From positions 3,802,008 to 3,866,007 of the forward strand of contig NW_002060943.1 of NCBI RefSeq assembly GCF_000150275.1: 64,000 bases of DNA. The letters are read 5' to 3'. Both the position numbers and the translations under genes were made by a program. Below, one piece after another: positions 1 through 11,355 of this stretch. Numbering within the stretch: the first letter of the stretch is position 1; each line of letters starts with the position of its first letter. The notes under the pieces were generated by a model, which saw only the letters and a program-made list of their open reading frames with translations, was not told the DNA's origin and did no database searches. The stretch comes from Trichoplax adhaerens (Eukaryota > Placozoa > Uniplacotomia > Trichoplacea > Trichoplacidae).

Positions 1-916
1 CATATTATTAATACCTGTTAACCCAAATTTCTTGATTACCTACCAGATTGTACAAATTAACTGCGTTAAATTTCGCTGCACTATGAAATTCGTAATAATG
101 CCTGTCTATCTTATTTTATACCGGTCTTCACCAATCTTCACCTAGTAATTTCCTAAGCCTTATCAGAATATGTAAAATATCTCTGTTTCTATTAAGTGAA
201 TTTATGTTTAAAAAATATAGCAGATAGCATACGAACGTAAAAGTCCAATTAAGAAACTGTAATCCCATTAAGTTTGTTTTATTTCGCATGCATTAATATA
301 TTTAAACAATATTTTAAGAGCCCCTTAGATCACGCGTAGCACCTGTATTAAACCCACAAAAGTTTATCACAACCAATAATTAAGTAAAGGCTAAATATTG
401 TTAAAATTATCTTAAATCTAAAATTTTCCTCTTTCTTACACAACTGTCTATATAAGTATATTACGAAGTGTAGCTCCGTAGATTATAGATTAGGCAATAA
501 TAATTGATTAACCCAATTGTTAACCATTTTGGTAGACAAGTAGTAGTCGCTCCGGCTAGGACAAGCTAGTAGAGACTAGAAATCGGGTGGCCGAATAAAA
601 AGCACTAGTGGTTTGAAAGAAACCTGAGTAGTTGTGTGACTGTCTGGAAAGACTTAGTTTTCCCTTAGAAGACTTTTAAGTCAGTGGAAGCCTTACACAA
701 TTACCATAGCACTTGACATAACCAAATCACAAGTGGGGAATTATGACAGAGTAACAATTAGAAAGCTATCAAACTACACAAGCATTAAGACAATTTAATT
801 CTATTTTAATAATGATAAGATGAAGACTAAATAACGTTATTATCCTATCTTAAGTGTTTCTTAATTTTTATAAATTTGCATATAACAGTATATACGTAAT
901 TTGTATGTTTGTTCGT
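1..916. other. intergenic, no gene seen
   Basis: No credible coding frame or repeat copy was recognised. The part from about 430 to 760 is less A+T-rich than its surroundings and looks like unclassified repeat-derived DNA, but no second copy is present in the window. Confidence 0.4.
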
Positions 917-1468
917 TGTGATATATACCAATCACGAAATTCCAAATTTTAGAAAAATAAGGGCCTTATTGAATCTTATACAAAGATCAACTACACACAG
1001 CTCTACTTTAGCCGAATACTACTACTAAAGACTTCTAGAACGAACTAATTGAATAATCTAAAGTTGCATGCTTTTGTACTTTTCGTAGCATTCGCAGCTA
1101 CAATCCGCATGGCAACCTTTTACCTTATATTACACATAGTTAAATTATTCTTAGTCAGACTATTTTACTGCGGACCATCATTAATCCAATATGGATACGA
1201 CTACAGTACTTACGTTGATATCATTCACACCAGCCAAAGTACAATGAATTAACCATATCCTAATATATGATTTACAGTTCTATTTTTACCTATAACCTTA
1301 TTAGTAACTCAACAGCTTACTGTATATAGTCATCTGTACTCTAGCATAGAGTCTATACCACTACAGTCTATAGTTATAGCTACCAAATATCTCTTAGGAT
1401 AAATATCTACCGTACATTATACTACACATGGCTAACAGTCTACAATCACAATACTAAGTTACATTACA
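917..1468 (+). mobile_element. family C repeat, copy 1
   Basis: This 552-bp element begins TGTGATATATACC and ends ACATTACA. It matches 39033-39581 almost base for base across its whole length, while both flanks diverge abruptly, which sets the borders. Its TG...CA ends resemble the other families here. The possible target duplication is poor: TTCGT on the left and AACGT on the right. An open frame of about 62 codons (1064-1252) is preserved in both copies but has no upstream ATG. It may be solo-LTR-like; the class is uncertain. Confidence 0.65.
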
Positions 1469-1606
1469 AACGTGAAAGCGTTTTGGGAATCCATCTGATT
1501 ACATTAAATAGGTAGATTAAAACTAGCTAGCCTATTTAGCCAGGAATGAAATAAAAATTAATTAATTCAAAATATTATATGTTGTCACATTTTTCGTATA
1601 TTAAAC

Positions 1607-3058
1607 TGTAATGAAATGAAATGTGTAGAGATCAAGCTACGAAACTTTAACAAACTTTGATTCTACTTTCGCTGCACTCCGGTCGACTTAACGCTAATAC
1701 TTAGACACCAAATAAAATTTGGGGAAATAACCGAACAACAATTTATTTCAAAACAAAAATGGAGAGAAGTATAAACCGAACAACCGCACAAATACTTAGC
1801 TTTAAGTATTATTAAAATAAATGGCAGACTTAAAAACTGTCAACGACCAAACAACCTTTCAAAAAGAAGAACGTTTTAACTTACGACAATTCGACCCCGA
1901 AGGCCTTTTAAATTCAACAAGTTCTTCAAATAAAATCTTCTTCTACTCTCCCTCTAAATTTTCTAATTGCACTATCATTTATAGGCTTCGTAGAGCCGTC
2001 AGAGGTATTTAAAACTAAACATTTGCTAACCAATCGCTCTTAAGATCCGTTTTACAAAACTACTTTGCACCATTTAAGAAAACAAAAACCATTCAAAGTT
2101 CAGACACAATTTACCCTACGATTCCCTTACAAAACACTATAAAAGTAATAAGCTAACTATAAAAATACATCAAACTTCATTTCTAACATAATTTCTATCA
2201 TTAATACACTATAAAAAGCTAAAAATCAACCTTTAAACATCAAGATTTAGTCATAAAAACAACATTCTAACTACCTAACAATCAACACAACCTCTGCCAA
2301 TTTCCATCTTATTTTCTACTTTCCTCACTAAATCTCCTAATGTGACTTCAAGTCACGTCATAAAATTGCAAAGTTTCAAATTCATAACAAAATGTCCAAA
2401 TCTCAAAAATCAACTCTTACGATATTTTTCATGAACAAAAATCCAAAAATTAAAACAGAAAAATTATAATTCAGACATAATATTAAAAATAAACCCGACC
2501 GGTTCCAAAACAGGAAAATTATATCGGACACAAACCCGACCGGTCCCCGAATCCGAAAACTATATCGGACACAAATCCGGAAAAATTCGCTTTTTATGAA
2601 GATCACAGTAATCGCTTATCAAAAAAATTTATATGACTACTACGACTACTTTTCTGACATTAATATCGCTTAGTATTCGCGAGTATTGACAGTTGATGTT
2701 TTAGCGTCAGATTGTACTGTAACTGTACGAGTATAGACTACATTACAGTACTTTTATCGTCATGTTATAAATCCCCTTTCTCTAAGGATAGGGTTTTGCT
2801 ACTATGTCAAATTTCTTTACAATTTGAATAGACGATCAAACGCCCTTTCTTTAGATTAGGCATTTGCTCTATAGGGCTACTTGTATAGTAATCTATATAA
2901 TACCTTGTAAAATAATGAAGAAGAAAAGATGGCGACATGATGATTTGGCAGGGTAAAACTTAAAGACACTATCACTTTCTAGGTATTTTGTATAGTAAAA
3001 TAATACTAATTACATACTAAAAACTACAAAGGACTCTACTTTTAGTCCTTTTACTACA
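1607..3058 (+). mobile_element. family D repeat, copy 1 (TG...CA, 4-bp duplication)
   Basis: This 1452-bp element starts TGTAATGAAATGA and ends TTACTACA, and is flanked on both sides by AAAC (1603-1606 and 3059-3062). A near-identical copy lies at 45494-46853. The last 35 bases contain a conserved hairpin, AAAGGACT...AGTCCTTT. Near 1821 an ATG opens a short frame (begins MADLKTVN) that is shared with the other copy but here is knocked out of phase after about 35 codons. Positions about 2490-2585 hold an internal tandem duplication (units containing GACCGGT and TATCGGACACAAA) that the other copy lacks, which accounts for the length difference. It is either a long solo LTR or a non-autonomous integrase-type element. 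The 4-bp duplication separates it from families A and B. Confidence 0.75.
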
Positions 3059-4504
3059 AAACATATTTAAGAAACTTTTGCAAACTTAAAAGTTGACATA
3101 AGGCAGACGTATTAAAATGGCCAAGCCTTATCCAGACAACAGCCAAGAAATAAATGCTGCAATATGAAAATCGTTTGATTTAATTCATCTTATTTTGTGA
3201 ACTAGTCTATTTATACAATGTTTTAGACATTTTCAGAATGGCATAAAATGATTGTATTTGACCTAGATATCATTTTGGTCATTAACTAAAAATTAAAATT
3301 CAATAAAATCATTTCGCCAATTTAAATATCACGCTTTTTTAGCTCAATTTCTGAAAAACTGATATTATTTTAAAATGTTTATAAATAGCAGAGAGCCATG
3401 AACTACTGAAGGGCATTAGCTTTTTAAATTAAATCTAAAATGGACATCTGTTTTAAAAATTGTAACAAAATAATTGATCTGAATAGACGTTTCTAATTTG
3501 ATCTTATCCGATTTATAGATTTACAACATGGTACACGTACGCAATCCCTAAATAGAGTGAGCAAGTTTACGTACCATTATTGCTATCAAGTGCTTGGTCC
3601 TATTTGTTATACAATTTTCGTCCATTATTAATAATACTAGTTTACATGCGTATGCTATTACTGATGTCATATCTATAAAAATAATTAACCAGTACATGAT
3701 CATTCAATGGAATTGGAATGGCCAAATAATTCCAATAATACAAAATACTTGTGACTAAAACAATAAAGTCATATGCAATCTGCAATATATTATTAGACGT
3801 CAATGCCTTAAAAATTTTATATTTTAGAATTCTACAATTTATCAAGTAGATATTTAGATTAAAGTTATATTGGCTAACTTACAAAATATCATTTAATATC
3901 ATTTAACTGCAAGACTAATTCATAATGGTACCTCTAACACTAGCAATCAAACCCTATTTCTTTAGTTTTGTTGCCTTATATTAATTTTTCAGGCGCTCAT
4001 ATTCTCGAACGTTTTCATATATTAAGCAGATATTTATTCCTATTAAGATCACTTTATTCGATATGCAAAGTTGCTTTTATGACTAAGTAATGAAATAATT
4101 ACATATATGTATAATAATTGTATCTCTCCGACTTTCTAAGACTGGCAATTAATCACATCTTTTCTTGATTAATCTATACGTTCGAGATTTATTATTCGAT
4201 ATTACATTTTAGAAGCGCCTTAAATCAATAATGTTCGAAGATATCATTGTCATTATACTACAATTTCTGATTACCAAGTACAGTAAAATTTTTACTTTTC
4301 TCATCTTCGTATCCTTTTTCCATTTACCAGTATATACCTACCTTAAGTCTAGTCTATTTTTACCTTCAAAAATATCTAACAAACTTTGCAGCTAACTCAA
4401 GTGTAGAAATGTCCATGTAAGTAAGCCTCAATATCACTTCATTTATTTCTATTTGATTGGATTTGATAGAGGTTAGTAGTACAGTGATTTATAGAATAAT
4501 AGCC
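3059..4504. other. intergenic with two possible receptor relics
   Basis: No intact gene is present. On the minus strand, 3179 down to 3059 reads as a frame with LAVVWI, a W-x-x-LG loop and ALCQLL, like the TM2-ECL1-TM3 junction of the local receptors, and it runs straight into the family D element. A second minus-strand frame (3845-3642) has Y-x8-NNIL...IPIP spacing like TM1-TM2. Both are weak resemblances (see findings). The remainder is A+T-rich with nothing recognised. Confidence 0.3.
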
Positions 4505-5135
4505 TGTCACAAAACAGCTTTGCAACAAGATAACGCAATATACGATCAATAAGTCAATTCCTTGAACCACGTATCAAGGAACGATATCTGCACTATCACA
4601 AACACTTTTGCTCTACTAGTAGACTACACAAAGACTTAAACGCCTCGTATTTTACGTTAAACACTAAGTTGGAGAATTCTTCTTTATTTCACGATATACT
4701 GCATTTATATACTATTCCTCAATAGTTCATGAGTCATAGTTAATACAATTAACATTAGAATCATTTACTGAATTAGATATTAATTTTAGCTACTGCTCCC
4801 TTAATGCAGACAACAGTATTTACGAACATAGACATATAATGACTAATACAGAATAGTCAGATTACGATATGTCCTATCACGGAACATTTCCATGATAATT
4901 TACAGTCTACCATAAGTAAATTACAGTCACAATGATTCGAACTGTAAGCAGATGATTTGCATTCCCTATTATAACTATTAATTTCAGTATGTGTATAAGT
5001 GCCACTGTCATAAAAAGTCAGTGCTATATTAAAATACAGTATATCCAAATTAGAAGTTAACTAAATAAGGATAGTCTAACAGAGTTATCCTAACATAGTT
5101 ATTTCTACTGTAATACAGTATTTAACACTGTAACA
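4505..5135 (+). mobile_element. family B repeat, copy 1 (solo-LTR-like)
   Basis: This 631-bp element starts TGTCACAAAACAGC, ends CACTGTAACA, and is flanked by the 5-bp direct repeat TAGCC (4500-4504 and 5136-5140). It is nearly identical to 47703-48333. A TATA-like TTATATAC at 4705-4712 is followed by TGAGTCA at 4730-4736. A minus-strand frame of 63 codons (5048-4857) is shared with two other copies, but only because the copies are similar; nothing marks it as coding. The TG...CA ends with a 5-bp duplication fit a solo LTR. Confidence 0.8.
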
Positions 5136-8100
5136 TAGCCTAAAAAATAAAGGGCATACTCCAAACAATGGTGGTATTGGGGTTGTATTGGATCCGTCAA
5201 TAAAATTAATACATTAATTCTCAATACACTGGAATTGCCCTTAAAATTTAGAATGTAATTATAATACCGATAAATAACTACTAAATAACATTAGAATAGA
5301 TAATAGTGACTCATTGCATTAGTAACAAGGGTCTAAGATGATGCCTGTATATATGCACAAAAAGTATAAGATTTACGATTACATTGGCTTTCTTACTTAG
5401 TTCATCTCCAACACAACGTATAGTATATGAATTCTTTTTATCCTTATTAGCCCACTATACTGGTGTTACGGTATAAATACACCGTAAATGATACAGTATA
5501 AATTAAGTATTTATATCTAGGTAGATTTCTACCTATATAAGTCAGGTCGACTAAACTCTTACGATTTTGATTGGTGATCGCTAATATTGCTCATTAGTAG
5601 TTTATTTCTGTAATCTTTACGAGTGCATGGCGTTGCTCAAATTAGTTGAAATAAAGTAATAGTAGCTCGATGTTGTCAAGTTTAGCTGTGTAACTGCAGT
5701 CTAGAAAGGAAGCTCTAGGCCGAAACTAAAATAGTAGTTGACAGTAGCCACTTAGAAGAGCAGAATACTTTACGTCATCCTTTGTCAGCAGAGTAGCCCT
5801 TGAAAACTGGTTATATGCTTCTTTTCAGCATTATTGTAATACTTACTGCTTATTGGTAACCAGTTATAACGATGTTATGCTACAAAAATAAGTAATTATT
5901 GACCACTGCAGTAATGAATACTATTGAATAATCTAGACAAAGTCATATACTGTGCGCGATATTTAATTTTATTAATCTTGTAATTAATCATACGAACAGA
6001 GCACAAACATTTAAATACTAGATAGTCTGTAGCTACCTAAATCGTAAAATATCTATATATCAATTTAGTAATAATATGCGATAATTTACGTAACATATAG
6101 AATACAAATTTTACTGCATTTAATATCTAAATTAACAATATAAATGCATATGATTGTGAAATAAATGAGTTATTGCTTCAGAAGCATGTCGCCGTCTCCT
6201 CATGAAATATGTATACCAATAAATCAGTTAACTATGGAGCTCGGCCGAGAACTTGAGTTGAATTCTCATAAATCGCTTGGATAGACACTAAAAATCCTAG
6301 AAAGAGCTGCCCAATTAATTGGACTATACGTTTCAGAGTTATTTTTATCTTAATTCAGTAGTAATTTCAATTGATCATCTAACTTATATATGACAATTTT
6401 AAGATTTACATACGCATATAGTGATCACGATGCTTTGCTAAAAAATTCCTTTACTTAACTAATTTCAATTTGGCATTTCTCACCTAGACATTATAGTTAA
6501 TCTGATGCTCTTTAAGGAGGTTATAACCATTTCAGTAGTTGGAATAAAATATTTTAATATTTGCTTGATTAAAAGAATTTTGACTATTGGAACAGATAAT
6601 TTTAATTGTAAGGGCCTAATTTTTATATAGAATATACTTTCAGTTAATCTTTTATTCCAGCTTAGGTTAAAGGCAATATCAACAGTTTATATACAAGAAA
6701 TTTTAAATTCGCTTAAGCAAAAACAGCATTCTTTCTCTGACTACTATGTTGATCATAGTACAAAGGATATATTATCTTAACAATTATATAAATCTTTTTT
6801 AAAATATTACCTTAAACAATGCTAGAGTGCATACAGCGCAAATTCTAAGTTTGTTAAGAGCTTTCATCAATATTATTTTTATGTCACAGCATTATGAAAA
6901 TAGGAATATGCCTTTCTATATTTGAAACTATTATTCAATTTTAATTCATTACCAATTTCAATAATTGCATTGTCCAACAAGTTTAGGATTCCTATCGAAG
7001 GCAGTGTAGCCTGTATGAATGTCAAGTTGATGAAAATTTCTCAATAGATTGATCACGTAAACACTAATGATATGGTATAATAAGACTCGCCTACAGCTAC
7101 AATATTTGCATTAACACAGAATTTCGTACATAATACTTTATATATATATACACTAGTCCAATGGATGTATTCTTCAGCCAAAATAATCTAATTTATTAAA
7201 GATTGGTTTCTTTTATTGCTGCATTAAAATTAAAAATACTAAAATTTTGTAGGGTAACTCCAGCTAAAATGGAAGTAATAGCGGCAGTATAATCATAAAT
7301 TTACGATAAGATGTGAGGAACTAAAGTAGTCTTAAAACTAACATCATCATTTAGAGCATTTATAACTTGAACAGTCCAAATTACGTAAACCAGTCTTGTC
7401 CGTTTATGCTGAATGCGAGCTTTCAGTAAAATTGCTGCCGGAAACATTACCAAATGCCGCTTGCATGAAAATTAATCAATTTATAAACTATACCGAGATT
7501 ACAAATGAAGATTTAAAGCTGGATTAAAAACGATAAAAATACCCAAAATTGGTTTGTCAATCCCATTTAGCATTCTCATTATGATCAAATTATTATACCT
7601 ATGGTAAGTTACGCTAATAAAATAAATAGGAGCATTTTACCCAAGTAAAAATACCAGATGAAGATTTATATTATCTATTACAACAAAATTGAATAATATT
7701 AAATCTAAGGCAAGATCTTGGATTTTAAAAAATTGCGTGATCTACTTGTATCTAGTTACTGTAGTTACCACATCAGGATGCCATGACGATAAATAACGCG
7801 ATTTATAGGTATGCAGCATGAAACTGAAGTCATTATTTCAATCTAGACATACTTAATATAATTATCAAGGTTGTCAACCTTTTCAAACTGATTTACAGCC
7901 AATCATCATCCTATTTTAAATTCTCCTCGACTATTTTTAATCAATTAATAAAGAAATTAATATTCACCAATCGTCACTTCTCTTGGACAAATGGTCTGTA
8001 ATTATACGTATGTTTTTCTGCATCAACACCTGCCATGGTGGTTTATTTATAGGGGAAACTATTGAAATGAAGATGAATAGTTCAATTGAAAAATTACGTT

Positions 8101-8545
8101 AACATTTAATTCTCTTGCCTATATGATCATAGTCAATCTATCATTGGCATAATAATCTGGTTATGTAGCTAATTAATTGCTCGCTATTATTATATCATCA
8201 CCATGTAAATATTATACCCAATCTTCTATGGAATGTCAATTGAACTGAAAGAAATTAAAATAATGCTTTTCTTCTAAATGAAAGGATAAAGCGCTATCCA
8301 CTCTCATCAAGGATTCATTTAGAACTGTTTGCCTGCTAATTGTGATACTCCATGCGCAGTTGTCATCGATCCGCTGATAGAATAATTTAAGCAAGTTAAG
8401 ATGCAATTTAATCATGTTGAACAAAAAATATTTCCTTAATATTTTAGGCACGGATGTAACATATTTTTTAAAGGCATTATCCCGATATCATTTAGATAAA
8501 TCATTCTTGGAGCCGTATTGAATCACCATTTATTTCTTCTACAAC
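5136..8545. other. intergenic upstream of receptor 1, scattered protein-like frames
   Basis: No complete gene was found. Three plus-strand frames have protein-like composition: 6165-6353 (ATG start, one in-frame TAG at 6282), about 6900-7050, and 7366-7527 (52 codons, no ATG, preceded by a possible AG acceptor at 7373-7374). They could be exons or remains of one unidentified gene; no family is recognised. A clean splice-donor-like ATG|GTAAGT occurs near 7602. Around 5465 a TTACGGT...ACACCGTAA inverted repeat resembles the end of family A, but no partner end was found. Confidence 0.3.
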
Positions 8546-9655
8546 ATGTCGAAGTTCGAAGGTTATAATTTAACTAACCATTTTACGACGACTTCATCAT
8601 CACTTGCTGCTAATTCTTCAATACTTCCATTTACTTGGTCGCTACATTATAATATTCCGATCTTAACCCTATTCTTTAGCATCGTCATGATTTTTGCAGT
8701 GACTGGTAATCTATTCTCTCTGATAACTATCTATCGTTCGGTCTCATTGCATACTATCAATAATATGTTCATCTTTAACTTGGCCGTCGTCGATTTACTC
8801 AGTAGTCTATTAGTAATACCTTTAGGTTTGGCCGTTGTCAGTAGTCAATCACATTTCAGTAATACATTATGCCAAATTCAAGGTTTCTTGCTTATGTTTT
8901 TAAATACCACTTCATTAATGACAACAACTCTCATCAGCATTGATCGAGTTATTGCTGTAACGAAGCCATATTATTATGCAGCTATTGCTAAATTTCATGC
9001 TATGATCGCTTTAATAGCGGGAATTTGGATATTATCCATCCTCTTTGCAACACTACCTCTACTACATTTACAACATTATGGCTTCGGCTATTATACTCTT
9101 GTCTACATCTGCTGGATTAATATCCACGATTATGACGCAAATTTTGTTATTGCTATCGCGGCGATCTGTTTGATCTTGTTTAGTATGATGGCCATCATAA
9201 TAAGTTATACCATCATATTTTGTATCGCTTGTAATAAAGTTGCCAACCAATTGAGACCAAATGGTTATGGCGATGTGATGAAATCAGTTCGTACCACAGC
9301 AATTATTGTCGGTACGAATTTACTCTTTTGGTTGCCATTTGTTACTGCCTGTATTATCGAAATTAAAGATGGACACTACCATCGGAGAGATCCTGACTTT
9401 GATGAAACATTATTCAAGGTAGCTTATTTAGCACCCTTTGGCAGTGCTGCTAGTAATCCAATCATTTATATTACCACTAATGGCGTCTTGCGCCTTAAAT
9501 TTCAAAAATTATTTCAATTTAAAACAAGCTTGCAGCCTCTTCGAAAACGAACCGCAATTTCTCCAAGCCGACGTAACAACTCTACGGCTGCTTGTATAGT
9601 AGAGCAAATTAACAGTCTTAACGATTCGTATCGTCCAGATGATGAGAATCAATAG
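8546..9655 (+). CDS. class A (rhodopsin-like) GPCR, receptor 1
   Basis: This intronless gene encodes a 369-residue seven-transmembrane receptor. It starts at an ATG after ACAAC, close behind upstream stops. The outer N-terminus has sequons at N8 and N23. TM1 carries GN at 54-55, TM2 has NLAVVDLL with D83, and TM3 starts with C109 and ends in ISIDRVIAV (DR at 133-134, Tyr of DRY replaced by Val). TM4 has W161 and P171. ECL2 has YGFGYY and C189 followed by Trp, the expected disulfide partner of C109. TM6 opens with VRTTAIIVGTN and has FWLP at 261-264. TM7 ends in NPIIY at 304-308. The tail (about 55 residues) is basic then acidic. The ligand is unknown; G-protein coupling at the plasma membrane is inferred from family. 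There is no opsin lysine in TM7. Confidence 0.95.
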   Translation: MSKFEGYNLTNHFTTTSSSLAANSSILPFTWSLHYNIPILTLFFSIVMIFAVTGNLFSLITIYRSVSLHTINNMFIFNLAVVDLLSSLLVIPLGLAVVSSQSHFSNTLCQIQGFLLMFLNTTSLMTTTLISIDRVIAVTKPYYYAAIAKFHAMIALIAGIWILSILFATLPLLHLQHYGFGYYTLVYICWINIHDYDANFVIAIAAICLILFSMMAIIISYTIIFCIACNKVANQLRPNGYGDVMKSVRTTAIIVGTNLLFWLPFVTACIIEIKDGHYHRRDPDFDETLFKVAYLAPFGSAASNPIIYITTNGVLRLKFQKLFQFKTSLQPLRKRTAISPSRRNNSTAACIVEQINSLNDSYRPDDENQ

Positions 9656-10573
9656 TAAAAAGCAATTTCTTCCATACAAATTAATTCCCATCCCTTAGGT
9701 TCATATTATTTTCATTCTATTTTCTACGCTAAGCATATTGTACAGTAGCAATAGACTTTAGAGATATTTTTCCATTACTGTATTTAAGGTAACAAAATTA
9801 ACGTACCGCTCGATCAAAGGAGTTTTCAACTCATTTACGGACTCTTTGATGCCAAAGATTGGCTAGTCTATGTATATGCACTTGACGAAGAATTTTTGCA
9901 AGCACAATTAAGTAGTAGGATTTAACCTCATCGATTCCGAAATGCTTCGTTTATCTCCTCCTGAATTCATTACATGTCCAACAGTGGACTTTATTGACGA
10001 ATTTTAAATTCAAAAAAACTATTATCCTAGAACTATTTTTTATTGAACCACCAAATGCCAAAATTATCTCATTAGTTTTAATACGCAAATTAAAATATCG
10101 AAGAAGAGCATTAATAACCATTTTAATTGGGCATTAATTTAAAGTTAAATGTGAGTTCCAATCAGTAAATACTTTATAAAAAGAAGATAATTACCGAAAT
10201 CAACTATAGCTTCTCATCTTTGATAACGATGATATAAATTATATATTTACTTCTGTCCCGTATCATGTCACACTTCTACATTAATGAATTAGAAAAAAAG
10301 ATGAAATGAGTATAGATCATTAATTCAATTTATTCTCGACACAATATTTAAACTTTCACATTGAGCTAATCATCAATAATTTTAAAATAGTTACCATAAC
10401 TGTTGAACAATTTCTCTACTGCGGGTACATAGTCTCATGTAGGCGATCTGTCCAAGTAATTCTTGTAAATAGTTTTGCTTTTCCTGTTAGGATATTTTGT
10501 TAATAATTAATTAACCAGAACTGATTTTGAATATTTTTCCTTACAAATTGTATAATCTTCACCGGTAATATAA
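9656..10573. other. intergenic, possible frameshifted coding relic
   Basis: Nothing certain is present. Plus-strand frames 9788-9925 (contains GLFDAKDWLVYVYALDEEF) and 9912-10007 (contains DSEMLRLSPPEF) abut in different phases and both look protein-like, as if one coding stretch had lost its frame near 9912-9920. No family is recognised. The rest is A+T-rich. Confidence 0.25.
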
Positions 10574-10730
10574 AAACGACAGATGGAACTTTTTGCACAT
10601 AAAGTACATAAAGAACACCATCGAAGTAAACTGAATATTTACTGTGATCAATGCGGAAGATTCATCTCTTGACAATCGTTATATAACTGTACACCAATTC
10701 AGTCTTATAAATATTCATGTCTTTCTGTGG
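10574..10730 (+). pseudogene. B-box zinc-finger-like fragment
   Basis: A short frame (10574-10672) contains HKEHHRSKLNIYCDQCGRF, which fits the core of a TRIM-type B-box: a His, then about eight residues, YCxxC, then a hydrophobic stretch. It stops at a TGA (10670-10672) where the next zinc-ligand cysteine would be expected. The following bases in another frame (from 10671) read DNRYITVHQFSLINIH, which could supply the last H-x-x-H-type ligands. No RING or coiled coil was found around it. This is either a decayed exon or a chance resemblance; the pattern is what supports it, not the length. Confidence 0.28.
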
Positions 10731-10890
10731 ATGTCACTGTTGTATGACTCAATTGCAATAAACGCTATATGAGATCATGAAGATATAACTCAAAATTATT
10801 ATCTCTTGCCATGTGAGATCTGTTTCAAATTAAGGGAAATAGCAAGACTATAACTACCGACGTGCATATCAATCATAAAATAATTGCAGT

Positions 10891-11147
10891 CAATCAAGCA
10901 GTATTAATTTAGAAACACAAATTGCAACGACTTTAGTGCTTCTCTATACTAAATTAAATTTTAATTCTTTATTAATACGCAACTATACTGTGTATAGCAA
11001 CAACATATTTAGGTTAGATCCATTTATATAGGTTGCAACCGCAATTACGACACAGGAACTGTTTCTAACAGCAGTGAAACATAGATACCAAAACTAGAAC
11101 TCTTTTTATTGTAAAAATTTACTCCTTGTTATATCTTCTATCTATAC
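10891..11147 (+). repeat. direct repeat J, unit 1
   Basis: About 257 bp is repeated at 11356-11628 with roughly 75-80 percent identity by eye. Shared landmarks are AAATTGCAAC, TATACTGTGTATAG (TATACCGTGTATAG in unit 2), ACACAGGAACT, GCAGTGAAACATA and TTATATCTTCTATCTAT. The units sit about 465 bp apart. No coding frame was seen. Confidence 0.75.
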
Positions 11148-11355
11148 TGGCAAGTAGCTATAGAGCATACGCGTAAAAATTTTATAAAAATAAACAATAT
11201 TAACTGTCCGTATTCTTACATCAATAACACACTATCCGACATCTTTAGGCTATAATCAAATTATATTGATCTCTTGATATGCAAAGTCTACTTTAAACTA
11301 AGCAAATAGCAATATGATAACCGTCATTGTACCTTGTAATCGAAAACAATCACTA

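Noticed and set aside
1049-1252. 67-codon frame as a gene
   Set aside because: It lies within family C, has no upstream ATG, and is shared with the second copy by descent of the repeat.
4930-4945. GTTCGAATC on the minus strand as a tRNA/SINE B box in family B
   Set aside because: No A box at the right distance, no T-arm stem, and the element ends TG...CA with 5-bp duplications instead of a SINE-like tail.
4857-5048. 63-codon minus-strand frame recurring at 48055-48246 and 54495-54686
   Set aside because: It recurs only because it lies within family B copies that are nearly identical; the fourth copy breaks it and no domain is visible.
5460-5490. TTACGGT...ACACCGTAA as an end of a further family A element
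   Set aside because: Only the terminal hairpin is similar; adjoining sequence does not match family A and no second end was found.
9509-9691. Frames overlapping the receptor genes in other phases or on the other strand
   Set aside because: They are shadows of the receptor coding sequence, with no independent support.
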